Below are positions 43,104 through 53,400 of a stretch of 64,000 nt of DNA, one piece after another. The DNA comes from Lysobacteraceae bacterium NML07-0707 (GTDB lineage: Bacteria; Pseudomonadota; Gammaproteobacteria; Xanthomonadales; Xanthomonadaceae): contig NWQT01000027.1 of the NCBI GenBank assembly GCA_002798295.1, forward strand, positions 124,001 to 188,000, given 5' to 3'. A program made the position numbers and the translations under genes. A model generated the notes under the pieces. It was not told where the DNA came from, did no database searches, and saw only the letters and a list, made by a program, of their open reading frames with translations. Each line of letters opens with the position of its first letter. The stretch's first letter is position 1.

Positions 43104-44198
43104 TTAGGGGAGAATTTCTACCGGGATACCGTCGGCCGGGATGCCGGGATTGTCCTCGGGTTCGTTCAGGTAGTCGGGCAGGCCATCTTGTTGCATGGCA
43201 GGCTGCTCCAGGTCGCGCAGGATCTGGTAATTGCGCCGTTGCAACCAGGCATCGCGGTACAGCAGGTATTCGTCGGCCACGCCTTCGCGCATGCTGTCCA
43301 CTGAAAACAACCGGCTGCGGATATCGGCCAGTTGCAGGGCTTGCAGGCCAACGCGGGTCTTGTCGTTCTGGATATGTGGCAGAGCCGAGAATGGTCGGTC
43401 GGCGACCATGCCAAACACATCGCGCAGGGTGCGCGGGCCAAAGATGGGCAGCTCCAGATAGCGTGACTGCCGCCAGCCCCAGACCGCCAGTGTCTGCCCG
43501 AAGTCTTCGTTGATATGCGGCACATTCAAGCGCGTGGCCGGGTCAAACAGGCCGCCAAGCCCCAGAGTCATGTTCAGCGTGAAGCGGATCATGGAAAAAC
43601 CGGCATCGCCGGGGCGGCCTTGCAGCAGTGCATTGAAGGCCGAAAGCGGCTGGCGCAGGTTGTTGAAGAAATTGCTGATGCCAAGCCGTAGCGGGCGCGG
43701 TACCACGGCGACATAGGCGCGTGCCAGTGGCGAGGCCAGATAGCGGTCAACAAAATTGTTGAAGGCATGTATGCGGCGGTTGAGAGGCTCCCACGGGTCG
43801 TAGGTCGGGGAGAGCGCCACGCCGGGGGGCAGGCTGGCATCGGCCACCGGGTCGTATTCGCCATTGCCGTAGAGCAGTACAAAATCGTCTTCGGCCTGGG
43901 TAGGCGGGGTATTGTCTTGCGCAAGAGCCGGGGCATCGGCCGCAGTGCGGGCGGGCTGGGCAGCAGGCGCTGCCTCGCTCGTCACGGTCACGGGTACGGC
44001 GACAAGCGCCATGACCGGCGCATCGCCAGTGGCGGTCTCTGCAGTGTCGGCGGGGACAGGCAGGGCGACAGGGGCAGGCGCGCTCTGGGCGGCGAGCACC
44101 TGCGGAGCCTGGGGCGCCAGCGCCGGTGAAGTGGTTTTTCCGGCGCAGGCACTCAGCAGCAGGGCCGCGGTCAATAACAGGGGAAGGCGCAGGCGCAT
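43104..44198 (-). CDS. mlaA: Phospholipid-binding lipoprotein MlaA (VacJ)
   Basis: A 364-residue lipoprotein. The lipobox LLSAC puts the lipidated Cys near residue 18. About 100 residues rich in Ala/Pro/Val then form a long linker before the MlaA domain (YDPWEPLNRRIHAFNNFVDR, PLRLGISNFFNNLRQP, LGLGGLFDPATRLN, PIFGPRTLRDVFG). MlaA removes mislocalised phospholipids from the outer leaflet of the outer membrane and passes them to MlaC. The linker is much longer than in E. coli MlaA. It follows mlaB by 4 bp at the end of the mlaFEDCB set, so the whole pathway is in one operon. Confidence 0.93.
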   Translation of the reverse strand: MRLRLPLLLTAALLLSACAGKTTSPALAPQAPQVLAAQSAPAPVALPVPADTAETATGDAPVMALVAVPVTVTSEAAPAAQPARTAADAPALAQDNTPPTQAEDDFVLLYGNGEYDPVADASLPPGVALSPTYDPWEPLNRRIHAFNNFVDRYLASPLARAYVAVVPRPLRLGISNFFNNLRQPLSAFNALLQGRPGDAGFSMIRFTLNMTLGLGGLFDPATRLNVPHINEDFGQTLAVWGWRQSRYLELPIFGPRTLRDVFGMVADRPFSALPHIQNDKTRVGLQALQLADIRSRLFSVDSMREGVADEYLLYRDAWLQRRNYQILRDLEQPAMQQDGLPDYLNEPEDNPGIPADGIPVEILP

Positions 44199-44202
44199 GG
44201 GT

Positions 44203-44493
44203 TCAACTCACCGACATTTGCAGTTGGGCATCCAGCCGGTAGGCATCGCGCAGTTCGATAAAGCCTGCAGGCTGGCCGATGATTTGGGCATTGGGCAGGC
44301 GCGCGCTCAGCGCTGCCAGCAAGGCCATGCCGCTACTGTCAACGGCGCTGGCAGCGGCAATATCCAGTTGTTCGATGCCTGCCAGCAGCGCGCTGGCCTG
44401 TTGCCAGGCAGCCGCTGCCGTGGGGCGGGTCAGTGCCCCACGGAAAACCAGCGTCTTTTCACGACGCTCGATATTGAGCGCATCAGTTGGCAT
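44203..44493 (-). CDS. mlaB: STAS-domain protein MlaB
   Basis: A 96-residue STAS domain protein, the cytoplasmic regulatory subunit of the MlaFEDB complex. The conserved segment is LDIAAASAVDSSGMALLAAL (about 43-62), and the DSSGM Ser matches the STAS signature. The start MPTDALNIE at 44493 overlaps the mlaC end by 11 nt, suggesting coupling; an upstream in-frame Met at 44511 is possible. Sequence conservation in this family is low, so context carries much of the call. Confidence 0.85.
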   Translation of the reverse strand: MPTDALNIERREKTLVFRGALTRPTAAAAWQQASALLAGIEQLDIAAASAVDSSGMALLAALSARLPNAQIIGQPAGFIELRDAYRLDAQLQMSVS

Positions 44494-45139
44494 TGGCCTG
44501 AATCTTGCCACTTTTGAGTTCGGCCGCCACGGCGCGGATGCCGCGCTGGCTCAGCGGGTTGTCGAACTGGTTGCGGAAGGTCTGCACAAACGATACGCCT
44601 TCCACCATCACATCAAACACCTGCCACTGGCCGCCGACCCGGCGCAGCAGATAGTCCACCGGAATCGGCTCGCCGCCTTGGCGCAGCATTTCGCTGGCCA
44701 CGCGCACGCCGCGGTTGCCGGGCAGGGCGGCTTCGGACTTGATGCGCACCCGCAACTGGGTATTGAAGTTCAATAACGAAGCACCGTAGCGCGACATCAG
44801 GTTTTCTGTCAGCGCATCGGCAAACAGTTTGATATCGGTGTCCGAAGCGCCACGGGCATGGCGACCGAGCACCAGCCGCGCCGCGTAGTCGCGGTCGAAC
44901 ATCTGGCTGAATTCGCTGTTGATGAAGCGGTTGAGCGCAGCGCGGTCGCGGCTGAACTCGGCGCGACGCGATTCCAGCGTGGCGAGCACGCGCGTGCTGT
45001 TGTCCAGCACCAATTGGCTGGCGCTATTGGCTGCCGCCTGTGATGTCGCCTGAGTGCGCGCCGCTTGCTGGGCATGAGCCGGAAGCGTCGCCACGGCCAG
45101 TACGGCGGTGATGGCAAGGGAAACAAGAGTACGGGTCAT
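44483..45139 (-). CDS. mlaC: Periplasmic phospholipid carrier MlaC
   Basis: A 218-residue protein with a signal peptide (VSLAITAVLAVATLPAHAQQ) and the MlaC/Ttg2D domain. Landmarks are VLATLESRRAEFSRDRAALN, FDRDYAARLVLGRHARG, VDYLLRRVGGQWQVFDVMVE and GVSFVQTFRNQFD. It ferries phospholipid between the outer-membrane MlaA complex and the inner-membrane MlaFEDB complex. It is 32 bp after mlaD. Confidence 0.93.
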   Translation of the reverse strand: MTRTLVSLAITAVLAVATLPAHAQQAARTQATSQAAANSASQLVLDNSTRVLATLESRRAEFSRDRAALNRFINSEFSQMFDRDYAARLVLGRHARGASDTDIKLFADALTENLMSRYGASLLNFNTQLRVRIKSEAALPGNRGVRVASEMLRQGGEPIPVDYLLRRVGGQWQVFDVMVEGVSFVQTFRNQFDNPLSQRGIRAVAAELKSGKIQANAN

Positions 45140-45171
45140 GCGGGTTCTCCGTAGCGGTTTGAATGATGAAG

Positions 45172-45678
45172 TCAGGGGGTTGGGTCTGCCGGCGTTGCAG
45201 CAGCATCGCCGCTGCCGGTGTCACCGCCGCTGAACATGTATTTGCCTGCCAGTTGCAGCAAATCCACGGCAGGCTGGGTAAAGGCGATTTCCTCGCCCGC
45301 TTGCAGGACTTCCGGGTCACCGCCCGGTTGCAGGCCGATATAGGCCTCCCCCAGCAGGCCACTGGTGAATACGCCGGCACTGGTGTCGGCAGGCAGGTCT
45401 TTGAAGGTATTGTCGATGGCGAGGGTGACGACCGAATCGTATTTCACCGGATCCACCTCGATGGCCGCTACCCGGCCGATATTCACGCCGCCGATTTTCA
45501 CCGGGCCATTGACGCGCAGCTGGCCGATGCTGGTAAAGCGTGCGGTCAGCGGATAAGTCTTGGAAGAAAAGCCGAAGTTGCCATTGGTGGAGGCCATCGC
45601 CAGCACCAGCAAGGTGGCCAGCGCCAACAGCAAAAAGGCACCGACGGCGAACTCAAGACGCGGGCCACGGATACTCAT
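45172..45678 (-). CDS. mlaD: MCE-domain substrate-binding protein MlaD
   Basis: A 168-residue protein with an N-terminal signal anchor (RLEFAVGAFLLLALATLLVL) followed by the MCE domain (TARFTSIGQLRVNGPVKIGG, VNIGRVAAIEVDP, GEAYIGLQPGGD) and a low-complexity Gly/Ala/Asp tail. AAGGAG precedes the ATG at 45678, and a Met five codons upstream is less likely. MlaD forms the periplasmic hexameric ring of the MlaFEDB transporter. Confidence 0.93.
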   Translation of the reverse strand: MSIRGPRLEFAVGAFLLLALATLLVLAMASTNGNFGFSSKTYPLTARFTSIGQLRVNGPVKIGGVNIGRVAAIEVDPVKYDSVVTLAIDNTFKDLPADTSAGVFTSGLLGEAYIGLQPGGDPEVLQAGEEIAFTQPAVDLLQLAGKYMFSGGDTGSGDAAATPADPTP

Positions 45679-45703
45679 GGGGACTCCTTGCAAAAACGGG
45701 CGC

Positions 45704-46456
45704 TCATCGGAACATCAGTGCCGACAGCACGAAATTGAACATCAGCACCAGCAGCGAAGCATTCACCACCGCGCGGGTAGTGGCAACCGAAGTGCCTTCG
45801 ATGGTGGGCTCGGAATGGAAACCGGCATGCGCGGCCACCAGCGCGGTAATCGCGCCAAATACCCCGGCTTTTAAAAACGCACCGAGGAAATCGGAACGGA
45901 AATCGACAATATCCTTCATCACCTGCCAGAACGTGCCGGCGTCCAGCCCGAGGATATGCACTGCCTCGAACCAGCCGGCAAGCATCGCAAAGCTGACGAA
46001 GAAGCCGGTCAGGAGCGGTACGGCAATCACTGCGGCCCAGAAGCGCGGCACCACCACCTTGGCAACCGGGTCAATCGCCATCAGTCCCAGCGCGGTGAGC
46101 TGGTCGGTGGCGCGCATCAGGCCAAGCTCGGCGGCGATGGAAGAACCGGCGCGGCCGACAAACAGCAGCGCGGTCAGCACCGGCGCCAGTTCGCGGTACA
46201 GCCCCAGCCCCAGCATGGCGCTGACCTGGTTGCTGGCGCCATAAGTATCCAGGGCGCGATAGCCCAGCAGAATCACCGAAAGGCCGACAAACGCGCCGCC
46301 AACGGCGATGATGGGCAGCGAGCGCGCGCCGATTTTGTAGATTTCGCGCACCAGCTCTGCAAACAATGCGCGGCTGGGTCGGGAGGCGCGCAATACCGCC
46401 AACGTGAACAGACCGGCGCGGCCAATGCTGCGGATGCTTTCGGTCATTGCCTTCAT
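45704..46456 (-). CDS. mlaE: Phospholipid ABC transporter permease MlaE
   Basis: A 250-residue inner-membrane permease with about five to six helices and MlaE landmarks: YKIGARSLPIIAVGGAFVGL, ELAPVLTALLFVGRAGSSIAAELG, MRATDQLTALGLMAIDP, and PTIEGTSVATTRAVV near the end. The start at 46456 lies in an ATGA overlap with the mlaF stop; the frame upstream is antisense noise within mlaF. Confidence 0.94.
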   Translation of the reverse strand: MKAMTESIRSIGRAGLFTLAVLRASRPSRALFAELVREIYKIGARSLPIIAVGGAFVGLSVILLGYRALDTYGASNQVSAMLGLGLYRELAPVLTALLFVGRAGSSIAAELGLMRATDQLTALGLMAIDPVAKVVVPRFWAAVIAVPLLTGFFVSFAMLAGWFEAVHILGLDAGTFWQVMKDIVDFRSDFLGAFLKAGVFGAITALVAAHAGFHSEPTIEGTSVATTRAVVNASLLVLMFNFVLSALMFR

Positions 46457-47325
46457 GCCTGTTTCCTCACCGGGCTGTCGAAAGCGATGGGGCCATCCGG
46501 CGCGCCATTCAAAAACTGCCGGACCAGCGGCTCGTCGCTGTGTTGCAGCGCCTCCGGGCTGCCATTGAACATCACCCGGCCATTGGCAAGCACCACCACA
46601 TGGTCGCAAATCGGCAGGGTTTCATGCACATGGTGGCTGACCACGATGCTGGTCAGACCCAGTGCCCGGTTGAGCCGGGCAATCAGGCTCATGATGACGC
46701 CCGAGGCAATCGGATCCAGCCCGGTCAGCGGCTCGTCGTAAATCATCAGGGGCGGATCCAGCGCCAGCGCCCGCGCCAGCGCCACACGTCGCGCCATGCC
46801 CCCGGACAATTCGCGCGGGTACAAATCACGTGCGGCCAGAAGCCCCACTGCGTGCAGCTTCATGTCTACCAGCTTGTCCAGCACCGGCGGTGGCAAATCG
46901 GTATGCGTGCGCAGCGGCAGGGCGATGTTTTCGCCGGCGGTGAGGTCGGTCAACAGGCCATTGCCCTGCAACAGCACCCCCAGCCGCTTGCGCATTTCCA
47001 GCAGCGCCCTGGACGCCTGGGGTACGGGTTGGCCAAAAACCTCTACCCGGCCGCGCGCAGGCTGCAGTTCACCGGTCAGCGCTGAAAGCAAGGTGGACTT
47101 GCCGCAGCCCGAAGGCCCCAGCACCGCAGTGATGCTGCCGGCAGGGACGCGCAGGCTGATGTCATCGACAATCGTGCGCCCGCCGCGTACCAGACGCACG
47201 TTGTCCAGCAAAACAGCAGGGGCGGGAGAGCGATTCAAAGCGCGCAAAGACTGGCCAAATAGTGGTAAATGATGCGCAGCAAAAGCTGAATGGCGGCTGC
47301 AATGGGCAAAACGCTGTGCCTTCAT
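46453..47325 (-). CDS. mlaF: Phospholipid ABC transporter ATP-binding protein MlaF
   Basis: A 290-residue ABC ATPase. Walker A is GPSGCGKST (about 68-76), the signature [15 protein letters not shown] (about 168-182) and Walker [14 protein letters not shown] (about 188-200). SHHVHETL holds the switch His. The N-terminus is about 20 residues longer than usual ([13 protein letters not shown]), so a start further in is possible. It is the first gene of mlaFEDCB-mlaA, divergent from folE with 46 bp between starts. Confidence 0.92.
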   Translation of the reverse strand: MKAQRFAHCSRHSAFAAHHLPLFGQSLRALNRSPAPAVLLDNVRLVRGGRTIVDDISLRVPAGSITAVLGPSGCGKSTLLSALTGELQPARGRVEVFGQPVPQASRALLEMRKRLGVLLQGNGLLTDLTAGENIALPLRTHTDLPPPVLDKLVDMKLHAVGLLAARDLYPRELSGGMARRVALARALALDPPLMIYDEPLTGLDPIASGVIMSLIARLNRALGLTSIVVSHHVHETLPICDHVVVLANGRVMFNGSPEALQHSDEPLVRQFLNGAPDGPIAFDSPVRKQA

Positions 47326-47371
47326 CTGCAACCGTATAAGATGGCCGCCCCTTTGTTGCCCGAGTCTGTCC

Positions 47372-47980
47372 GTGAGCGCATCCGATTCTGCCGATAACGA
47401 TACCCGCAATGGCGTCCGCCGTGATGAGGCCGAAGCCGCCGTGCGCACGCTGTTGCGCTGGGCGGGCGAAGACCCGCAGCGCGAAGGTTTGCTGGATACG
47501 CCCAAGCGGGTGGTGAAGGCCTATGGCGACTGGTTCAGCGGTTATGCCATCGACCCGGACGAATACCTGTTGCGCACCTTCGAGGAAGTCGAGGGCTATG
47601 ACGAGATGATCGTGCTGCGCGATATCGAATACGAAAGCCATTGCGAGCACCACATGGCGCCGATCATCGGCAAGGTGCATGTGGGCTATCTGCCCAAGGG
47701 CCGGGTGGTTGGCATCAGCAAACTGGCGCGGGTGGTGGATGCTTATGCGCGGCGCTTCCAGGTGCAGGAAAAAATGACTGCGCAGATTGCCAATTGCATC
47801 CAGCGTGCGCTGAGCCCGGCTGGGGTGGCGGTAGTGGTGGAAGGCGCACACGAGTGCATGACCACCCGCGGTGTGCACAAGCGCGGGGTGAGCATGATGA
47901 CTTCGACCATGCTCGGCGTGTTCCGCGAGGATGCCCGCACCCGCAACGAGTTTTTGCGCTTTATTGAAAACCGGCGCTGA
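47372..47980 (+). CDS. folE: GTP cyclohydrolase I
   Basis: A 202-residue enzyme making 7,8-dihydroneopterin triphosphate from GTP, for folate and pterins. The Zn-binding and catalytic segments are [20 protein letters not shown] (about 88-107), [20 protein letters not shown] and [13 protein letters not shown]. The frame starts with GTG at 47372; no in-frame ATG precedes the conserved part, so GTG is kept. Pterin made from its product is needed by PhhA at 31069. Confidence 0.95.
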   Translation: MSASDSADNDTRNGVRRDEAEAAVRTLLRWAGEDPQREGLLDTPKRVVKAYGDWFSGYAIDPDEYLLRTFEEVEGYDEMIVLRDIEYESHCEHHMAPIIGKVHVGYLPKGRVVGISKLARVVDAYARRFQVQEKMTAQIANCIQRALSPAGVAVVVEGAHECMTTRGVHKRGVSMMTSTMLGVFREDARTRNEFLRFIENRR

Positions 47981-48017
47981 GCGGGCGGCCGGTGTTGGCC
48001 GCTACGCTTGCAGCGGC

Positions 48018-49412
48018 TCAAATCGCCTTGGAAAAGGCCGGGCGCGCGGCTGTGCTCTGCCCCAGATAGGCGTCGAAGCACATGGCGACATTGCGCAACA
48101 GCCAGCGCCCTTGGGCAGTGGCCGTGATTTGCGTGGGGTCAAGCTGCACCAGGCCATCGGCCTGCAAAGGCGCAAGGCGTTCGATGGCATCGGCGAAATA
48201 GGCATCGAAGTCGATGTCGTAATGACGCTCAATTTGCGTCTTGTCGATACGGCCGTGGCACATCCATTGCTGGATGAGATCGGCACGCAGGCTGTCATCC
48301 TCGCTCATGGCAAGGCCGCGCCAGACCGGCAGGCGACCGGCATCAATCGCTGCTTCCCATTCCGGCAGGGTGCGCGGGTTCTGGCTGAAACTCTCGCCGA
48401 TATGGCTGATGGACGACACGCCAAAGCCAATCAAATCGCTGTCGGCATGGGTGGTATAGCCCATGAAATTGCGGTGCAGGCTGCCGCGCGCCTGTGCCAG
48501 CGCCAGCTCGTCATCAGGCAGGGCGAAGTGATCCATGCCGATATACACATAGCCGGCCTGGGTGAGCTTTTCGATGGCAAGCCGCAGCAGGGCGATTTTT
48601 TCCTCCGCCGTGGGCAGGTCGAAGGCGTTCAGCTGGCGCTGCGGGCGGAATAGCTCCGGCAGATGCGCATAGCTGTAGACCGCCAGCCGGTCGGGGCGCA
48701 GCGCGATGACGGTATCGAGCGTGTTGGCAAACCCTTCTGTGGTCTGTTTGGGCAGGCCGTAGATCAGGTCGATATTGACCGAGGCAAAGCCATGCGCGCG
48801 GCAGGCTTCGATGATGGCTTGGGTTTCTTCGATGCTCTGGATGCGGTTGATCGCGGCCTGCACCTCGGGATTGAAGTCCTGCACGCCCAGGCTGGCGCGG
48901 TTGAAGCCGATATCGGCCAGCTCGGCGACCTCGGCAGGGCTGACAAAACGCGGGTCAAGCTCAATGGAAATATCGCGCTCGGCTGCGTCGGAAAAACGCA
49001 AATGGCTGCGCATTTCATCCACGATGCCGCGCAGCTCGGCCGGACTGAAGAAATTGGGCGTGCCGCCGCCAAAATGCAGCTGGATGACTTCGCGGTCGTG
49101 GTCGAACAAGGCCGCCATCATGCCGATTTCGCGCTTAAGCCGGGCGATATACGGTGCGCTCTTGCTGTGGTCGCGGGTAATGATGCGGTTGCAGCCGCAG
49201 TAAAAGCATGGGCTTTGGCAATATGGCACATGCACATACAGCGACAGCTTGCGCGGCACCGGGTCGCCATTGCTGTGGGCAATCACCTGGCGCAGCGCGT
49301 CCTCATCAAAACTGGCGCAGAACTGCGGTGCGGTGGGATAAGAGGTATAGCGCGGGCCGGGTTTGTCGTAACGGCGCAGCAGCTCGGGCGAGGGGGGTAG
49401 CGGCGTATGCAT
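48018..49412 (-). CDS. hemN: Oxygen-independent coproporphyrinogen III oxidase HemN
   Basis: A 464-residue radical-SAM enzyme that decarboxylates coproporphyrinogen III to protoporphyrinogen IX without oxygen. The cluster motif is CQSPCFYC (C-x3-C-x2-C). Other true-HemN features are KPGPRYTSYPTAPQF near the start, LHFGGGTPNF, and GLGVQDFN-like ASLGVQDFNPEVQ. An upstream ATG at 49448 overlaps an FNR-type box, so the Met at 49412 is chosen. It converges on folE. Confidence 0.92.
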   Translation of the reverse strand: MHTPLPPSPELLRRYDKPGPRYTSYPTAPQFCASFDEDALRQVIAHSNGDPVPRKLSLYVHVPYCQSPCFYCGCNRIITRDHSKSAPYIARLKREIGMMAALFDHDREVIQLHFGGGTPNFFSPAELRGIVDEMRSHLRFSDAAERDISIELDPRFVSPAEVAELADIGFNRASLGVQDFNPEVQAAINRIQSIEETQAIIEACRAHGFASVNIDLIYGLPKQTTEGFANTLDTVIALRPDRLAVYSYAHLPELFRPQRQLNAFDLPTAEEKIALLRLAIEKLTQAGYVYIGMDHFALPDDELALAQARGSLHRNFMGYTTHADSDLIGFGVSSISHIGESFSQNPRTLPEWEAAIDAGRLPVWRGLAMSEDDSLRADLIQQWMCHGRIDKTQIERHYDIDFDAYFADAIERLAPLQADGLVQLDPTQITATAQGRWLLRNVAMCFDAYLGQSTAARPAFSKAI

Positions 49413-49447
49413 GCCGGGCAGGATGCCGCCTTGCAAGGCGGCAGGCA

Positions 49448-49461
49448 TTGATATGGGTCAA
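49448..49461 (-). promoter_or_regulatory. FNR/Anr-type box upstream of hemN
   Basis: TTGAT-ATGG-GTCAA on the + strand (TTGAC-CCAT-ATCAA on the minus strand) differs from TTGAT-N4-ATCAA at one position. The centre is about 42 bp before the chosen ATG at 49412. hemN is an established FNR/Anr target in E. coli and Pseudomonas. The box also lies 47 bp before the divergent lipoprotein gene at 49508, but I see no reason to tie it to that gene. Confidence 0.6.
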
Positions 49462-49507
49462 TCCTGCTATTCATGCAGCCGTGAAACTTGGAGTGTATGG
49501 TGCGTGC

Positions 49508-50332
49508 ATGAAATTTCACATAGCTTTCACGCTGCTGGCGGCGGTGATGTTGGGCAGCTGCAGCAGCGCGCCGCAACGTCTTGGCAAGCCCGCAGCAATT
49601 GTTCAAAAAGCCCTGCCGATGCCCGAGCTGCAAACCGAGCCGCAGCCCGACCCGCGCTGGGCGCAGTTGCGCCGCCTGCAACAGCTGGCACCCACGCTTG
49701 ATGCCGGGGTGCTGGCGCTGGCGCTGGAAGCGCGTGCCTGTGCCATCGGCAGTGGCGAGCACGGCATCGGCGCGCGCCTGGCGGTGATTGATTATTCGCT
49801 GCCCTCCACCGCCAAACGGCTATGGGTATTCGACCTTGCCGGCGAGGCATTGCTGTATCACGAGCATGTCAGTCACGGGCAGGGCAGCGGCGAGAATTTT
49901 GCCCGTCGTTTCTCCAATATCGAGGGCAGTTACCAAAGCAGCCTGGGGCTGTACCGCACGGCCGAAACCTATGTCGGCGCCAATGGTTATTCGTTGCGCC
50001 TGGACGGGCTGGATACGGGCTTCAATGATGCCGCCCGGCAGCGCGCCATCGTGATGCACGGCGCCTGGTATGCCGAGCCGGAATTGATTGCCAAGCAGGG
50101 TAGGCTGGGGCGCAGCCAGGGCTGCCCGGCGCTGCGTCATGGCATTGCCCGGCAGGTGATTGACGACCTGAAACAAGCCCAGCTGCTGTTTGCCTATGCC
50201 GAACACGACGAATGGCTGGGCAAGTCACGCTACTTCAGCTGCCGCACGGGCGTGAATGCACAGCGCATCATGGCCGATGCCCGGCGCATGATAGAGGGTG
50301 GCCTGCCTGCCGATGTGGTGGCTGCACGCTGA
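49508..50332 (+). CDS. L,D-transpeptidase catalytic-domain lipoprotein (YkuD_2-like)
   Basis: A 274-residue protein. The lipobox VMLGSC gives a lipidated Cys near residue 17. The catalytic domain (about 95-265) has LWVFDLAGEALLYHEHVSHG, RAIVMHGAWYAEPE and the active-site Cys in LGRSQGCPAL (about residue 208). This matches the 'murein L,D-transpeptidase catalytic domain' family, in which the Cys acts on peptidoglycan stems. The Met at 49508 is chosen because it places a signal sequence at the N-terminus; upstream frame is antisense of hemN. A strong terminator follows. Confidence 0.85.
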   Translation: MKFHIAFTLLAAVMLGSCSSAPQRLGKPAAIVQKALPMPELQTEPQPDPRWAQLRRLQQLAPTLDAGVLALALEARACAIGSGEHGIGARLAVIDYSLPSTAKRLWVFDLAGEALLYHEHVSHGQGSGENFARRFSNIEGSYQSSLGLYRTAETYVGANGYSLRLDGLDTGFNDAARQRAIVMHGAWYAEPELIAKQGRLGRSQGCPALRHGIARQVIDDLKQAQLLFAYAEHDEWLGKSRYFSCRTGVNAQRIMADARRMIEGGLPADVVAAR

Positions 50333-50354
50333 CACGGCATGCACCCGCACCGAT

Positions 50355-50383
50355 GAAAAACGCCCCGTTTCGGGGCGTTTTTC
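50355..50383. terminator. Bidirectional rho-independent terminator
   Basis: GAAAAACGCCCCG and CGGGGCGTTTTTC form a 13-bp stem with a TTT loop. The A/T-rich base makes it effective from both sides, serving the lipoprotein gene ending at 50332 and the leftward oxidoreductase gene ending at 50403. Confidence 0.93.
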
Positions 50384-50402
50384 GTGGCACTTGCGGTGGC
50401 AC

Positions 50403-53400
50403 TTATGCCGCTTGCTGCACGATGCGCAGCGGGTTGTGCCAAGCCTTGAGCAGCTCGGCCTGACGAGCCCTGGCCTTTTCCACATGCGCTTCCTTGACAT
50501 GGCCAAAGCCGCGGATGTGCTCGGGGATGGAGGCAATCTCGGTGGCAAGGTCAATATTGCCGCCGTCGAGTGTTTCCAGCAGCGTGTTGAGGGTGGACTC
50601 GTAATCGGCAATCAGCTGGCGCTCCATGCGCCGCTCGGCAGTACGGCCAAAGAGGTCGAGCGGCCCGCCGCGCAGGCGCTTCATCTTGGCTAGCAGGCCA
50701 AACACGCGCATCATCCACGAGCCGTATTCCTGCTTGACCAGCTCGCCCTTGGCGTTCTTTTTGGCAAACAAGGGCGGCGCCAGATGGAAGTGCAGGCGGT
50801 AATCGCCTTCAAACTTTTGTTCAAGCTGGCGGCGGAATTCCGGTGAGGTATATAGCCGGGCGACTTCATATTCGTCCTTGTAGGCCATCAGCTTGAAGAA
50901 GTAGCGGGCGACCGCTTCGGAAAGGTCGGTGCTGCCCGGCGCATGTTGTTCCTCGACCTGGCGCGCCTTGTTTACCAGGCGCAGATAGCGCTCGGCATAG
51001 GCTGCATCCTGATAATCGGTCAGGAATGCCTTGCGGCGTTTGATGATTTCATCCAGCGAGCGCGACAGCCGGGCATCGTCCAGCGGCAGGAAGGTGACGG
51101 CGCCGTTGTCATGTTCGGGCACATGGCGCAGCTCGCTTTCCTGATAGGGCGCCTCTTGCGGCGACAGGCCGGACTCATGGCCTTCATTGGCGGTGGCGGC
51201 CAGTAGCGGCAGCGCATGCGGGGTTTTTTCCGCCTCGGTCGGCGCATTGCGGACGATACCGGCCGCCTCAATCACTGCCGGCATGTCGATGGCGGCCAGC
51301 CGCCCCCAGGCGAAGGCGGTCTTGTTCATCGCTACCGCTGCGCCGTTGAGTTCAATGGCGCGCATCAGTGCCTCGAATGATAGTGGTACCAGTCCCTGTT
51401 GCCAGGCAAAGCCGAGCATGAACAGGTTGGCGGCGATGGCATCGCCCATCAGGGCGGTGGCAAGCTGGGTAGCATCCACGGCCAGCGGCTCGCGGCCGCC
51501 CAGCGCCGTGCGCACCGCAGCGGTAATGTCCGCCGCCGGGAACTGCATGTCCGGGCGGGTGGTAAAGCTGCCGGGCATGGCCTCGTAGGTGTTCAGCACC
51601 ACCTGGCTGCGTCCGGCGCGCACCTTGGACAGCGCCCAGTAATCGTTGACCACCACCATGTCGCAGCCCAGCACCAGGTCAGCCTCACCGGCGGCGATGC
51701 GTACCGCGTGGATATCGGCCGGGGTCTGGGCGATGCGGATATGGGTGGTGACGGCGCCGCCCTTTTGCGCAAGACCGGTCTGGTCGAGCACGGTCGCGCC
51801 CTTGCCTTCCAGATGTCCGGCCATGCCCAGCAGCGCGCCGATGGTGACCACGCCGGTGCCGCCCACGCCGGTAATCAGGATATTCCAGGGGCGCGAGAGG
51901 TCGCTGGCCTGCACCGGCATGGGCAGATTGTCCAAGCGCGCGGCGGCATTGACCTTCTTGCCCTTGCGTATTTGGCCGCCATGCACGGTGACAAAACTGG
52001 GGCAGAAGCCTTCCACGCAGGAATAGTCTTTATTGCAGTTGCTCTGGTCGATGTCGCGCTTGCGGCCAAATTCGGTGTCCTTGGGCAGCACGCTGACGCA
52101 GAACGATTTTTTGCCGCAGTCACCGCAGCCTTCGCAGACCAGCGAATTGATCAGCACCCGTTTTTGCGGGTCCGGCATCTTGCCGCGCTTGCGGCGGCGG
52201 CGCTTTTCGGTGGCGCAGGTTTGCTCGTAAATCAGCACCGAAACGCCCTTGACCTTTCGCAACCGCTTTTGCACCTGCTCCAGCTCGCGGCGGTCGCAGA
52301 ACTCCACTTCTTTCGGGAACAGATAGCGCTGCAAGCTCCATTTCTGGATATCGTCGGAAAGCAGCACGATGGTACTGACGCCTTCGCTCAATACCTGATG
52401 GGCAATTTGCGGCACCGTGAGCACGCCATCCACCGGCTGGCCGCCGGTCATCGCCACCGCATCGTTGTAGAGAATCTTGTAGGTGATGTTCACGCCCGCC
52501 GCGACCGACTGGCGGATGGCCAGCGAGCCGGAATGGAAATAGGTGCCATCACCCAGGTTCTGGAATACATGCGGGGTTTCGGTGAACTCCGCTTGCCCGG
52601 CCCAGGTCACGCCCTCGCCGCCCATATGGGTGAAGGTATCGGTATCGCGGTTCATCCAGGTCACCATGTAGTGACAGCCGATACCGGCCAATGCGCGGCT
52701 GCCTTCGGGCACCTGGGTGGAGGTGTTGTGCGGGCAGCCGGAGCAGTAGTGCGGCACACGCGGGAAGTTGGCGCGCGGCAGCGCCAGCTCGCCCTCCTTG
52801 GCATCCATCCACGCCAGCACCTGGCTGATGTGCTCGGACTGGTGGAAGCGCTGGATGCGCCGGGCAATGACATGGGCGATGCGCGCCGGGGTCAGCTCGC
52901 TGGTGGAGGGCAGAATCCACTCGCCGGACTCGTCGTATTTGCCGACGATGGACGGGCGCTGGCCTTCGAAGTTGTAGAACAGCTCCTTCATCTGGCTTTC
53001 GATGAAGCTGTGCTTTTCTTCCACCACCAGGATGTCCTCAAGCCCGCGCGCAAAGGCGCGCAGGCCGACCGGCTCCAGCGGCCAGGTCATGCCGACCTTG
53101 TAGATGCGGATGCCGATATCGCGGCAGGCAGCCTCGTCCAGCCCCAGATATTCCAGTGCCTGCAAAACGTCCAGATAGCTCTTGCCGGTGGTGACGATGC
53201 CCAGCCGCGCAGCGGGCGAATCCATCACCACCCGGTCAATGCGGTTGACCCGGGCAAACGCCTGCGCAGCCTTGACCGCATAGCGGTGCAGGCGCATTTC
53301 CTGCTCCAGCGGCGGGTCCGGCCAGCGGATATTGAGCCCGCCTTCGGGCATTTCAAAATCGTCATCGCCGGGCAGGATGATGGTCTGCGCCAGCGGATTG

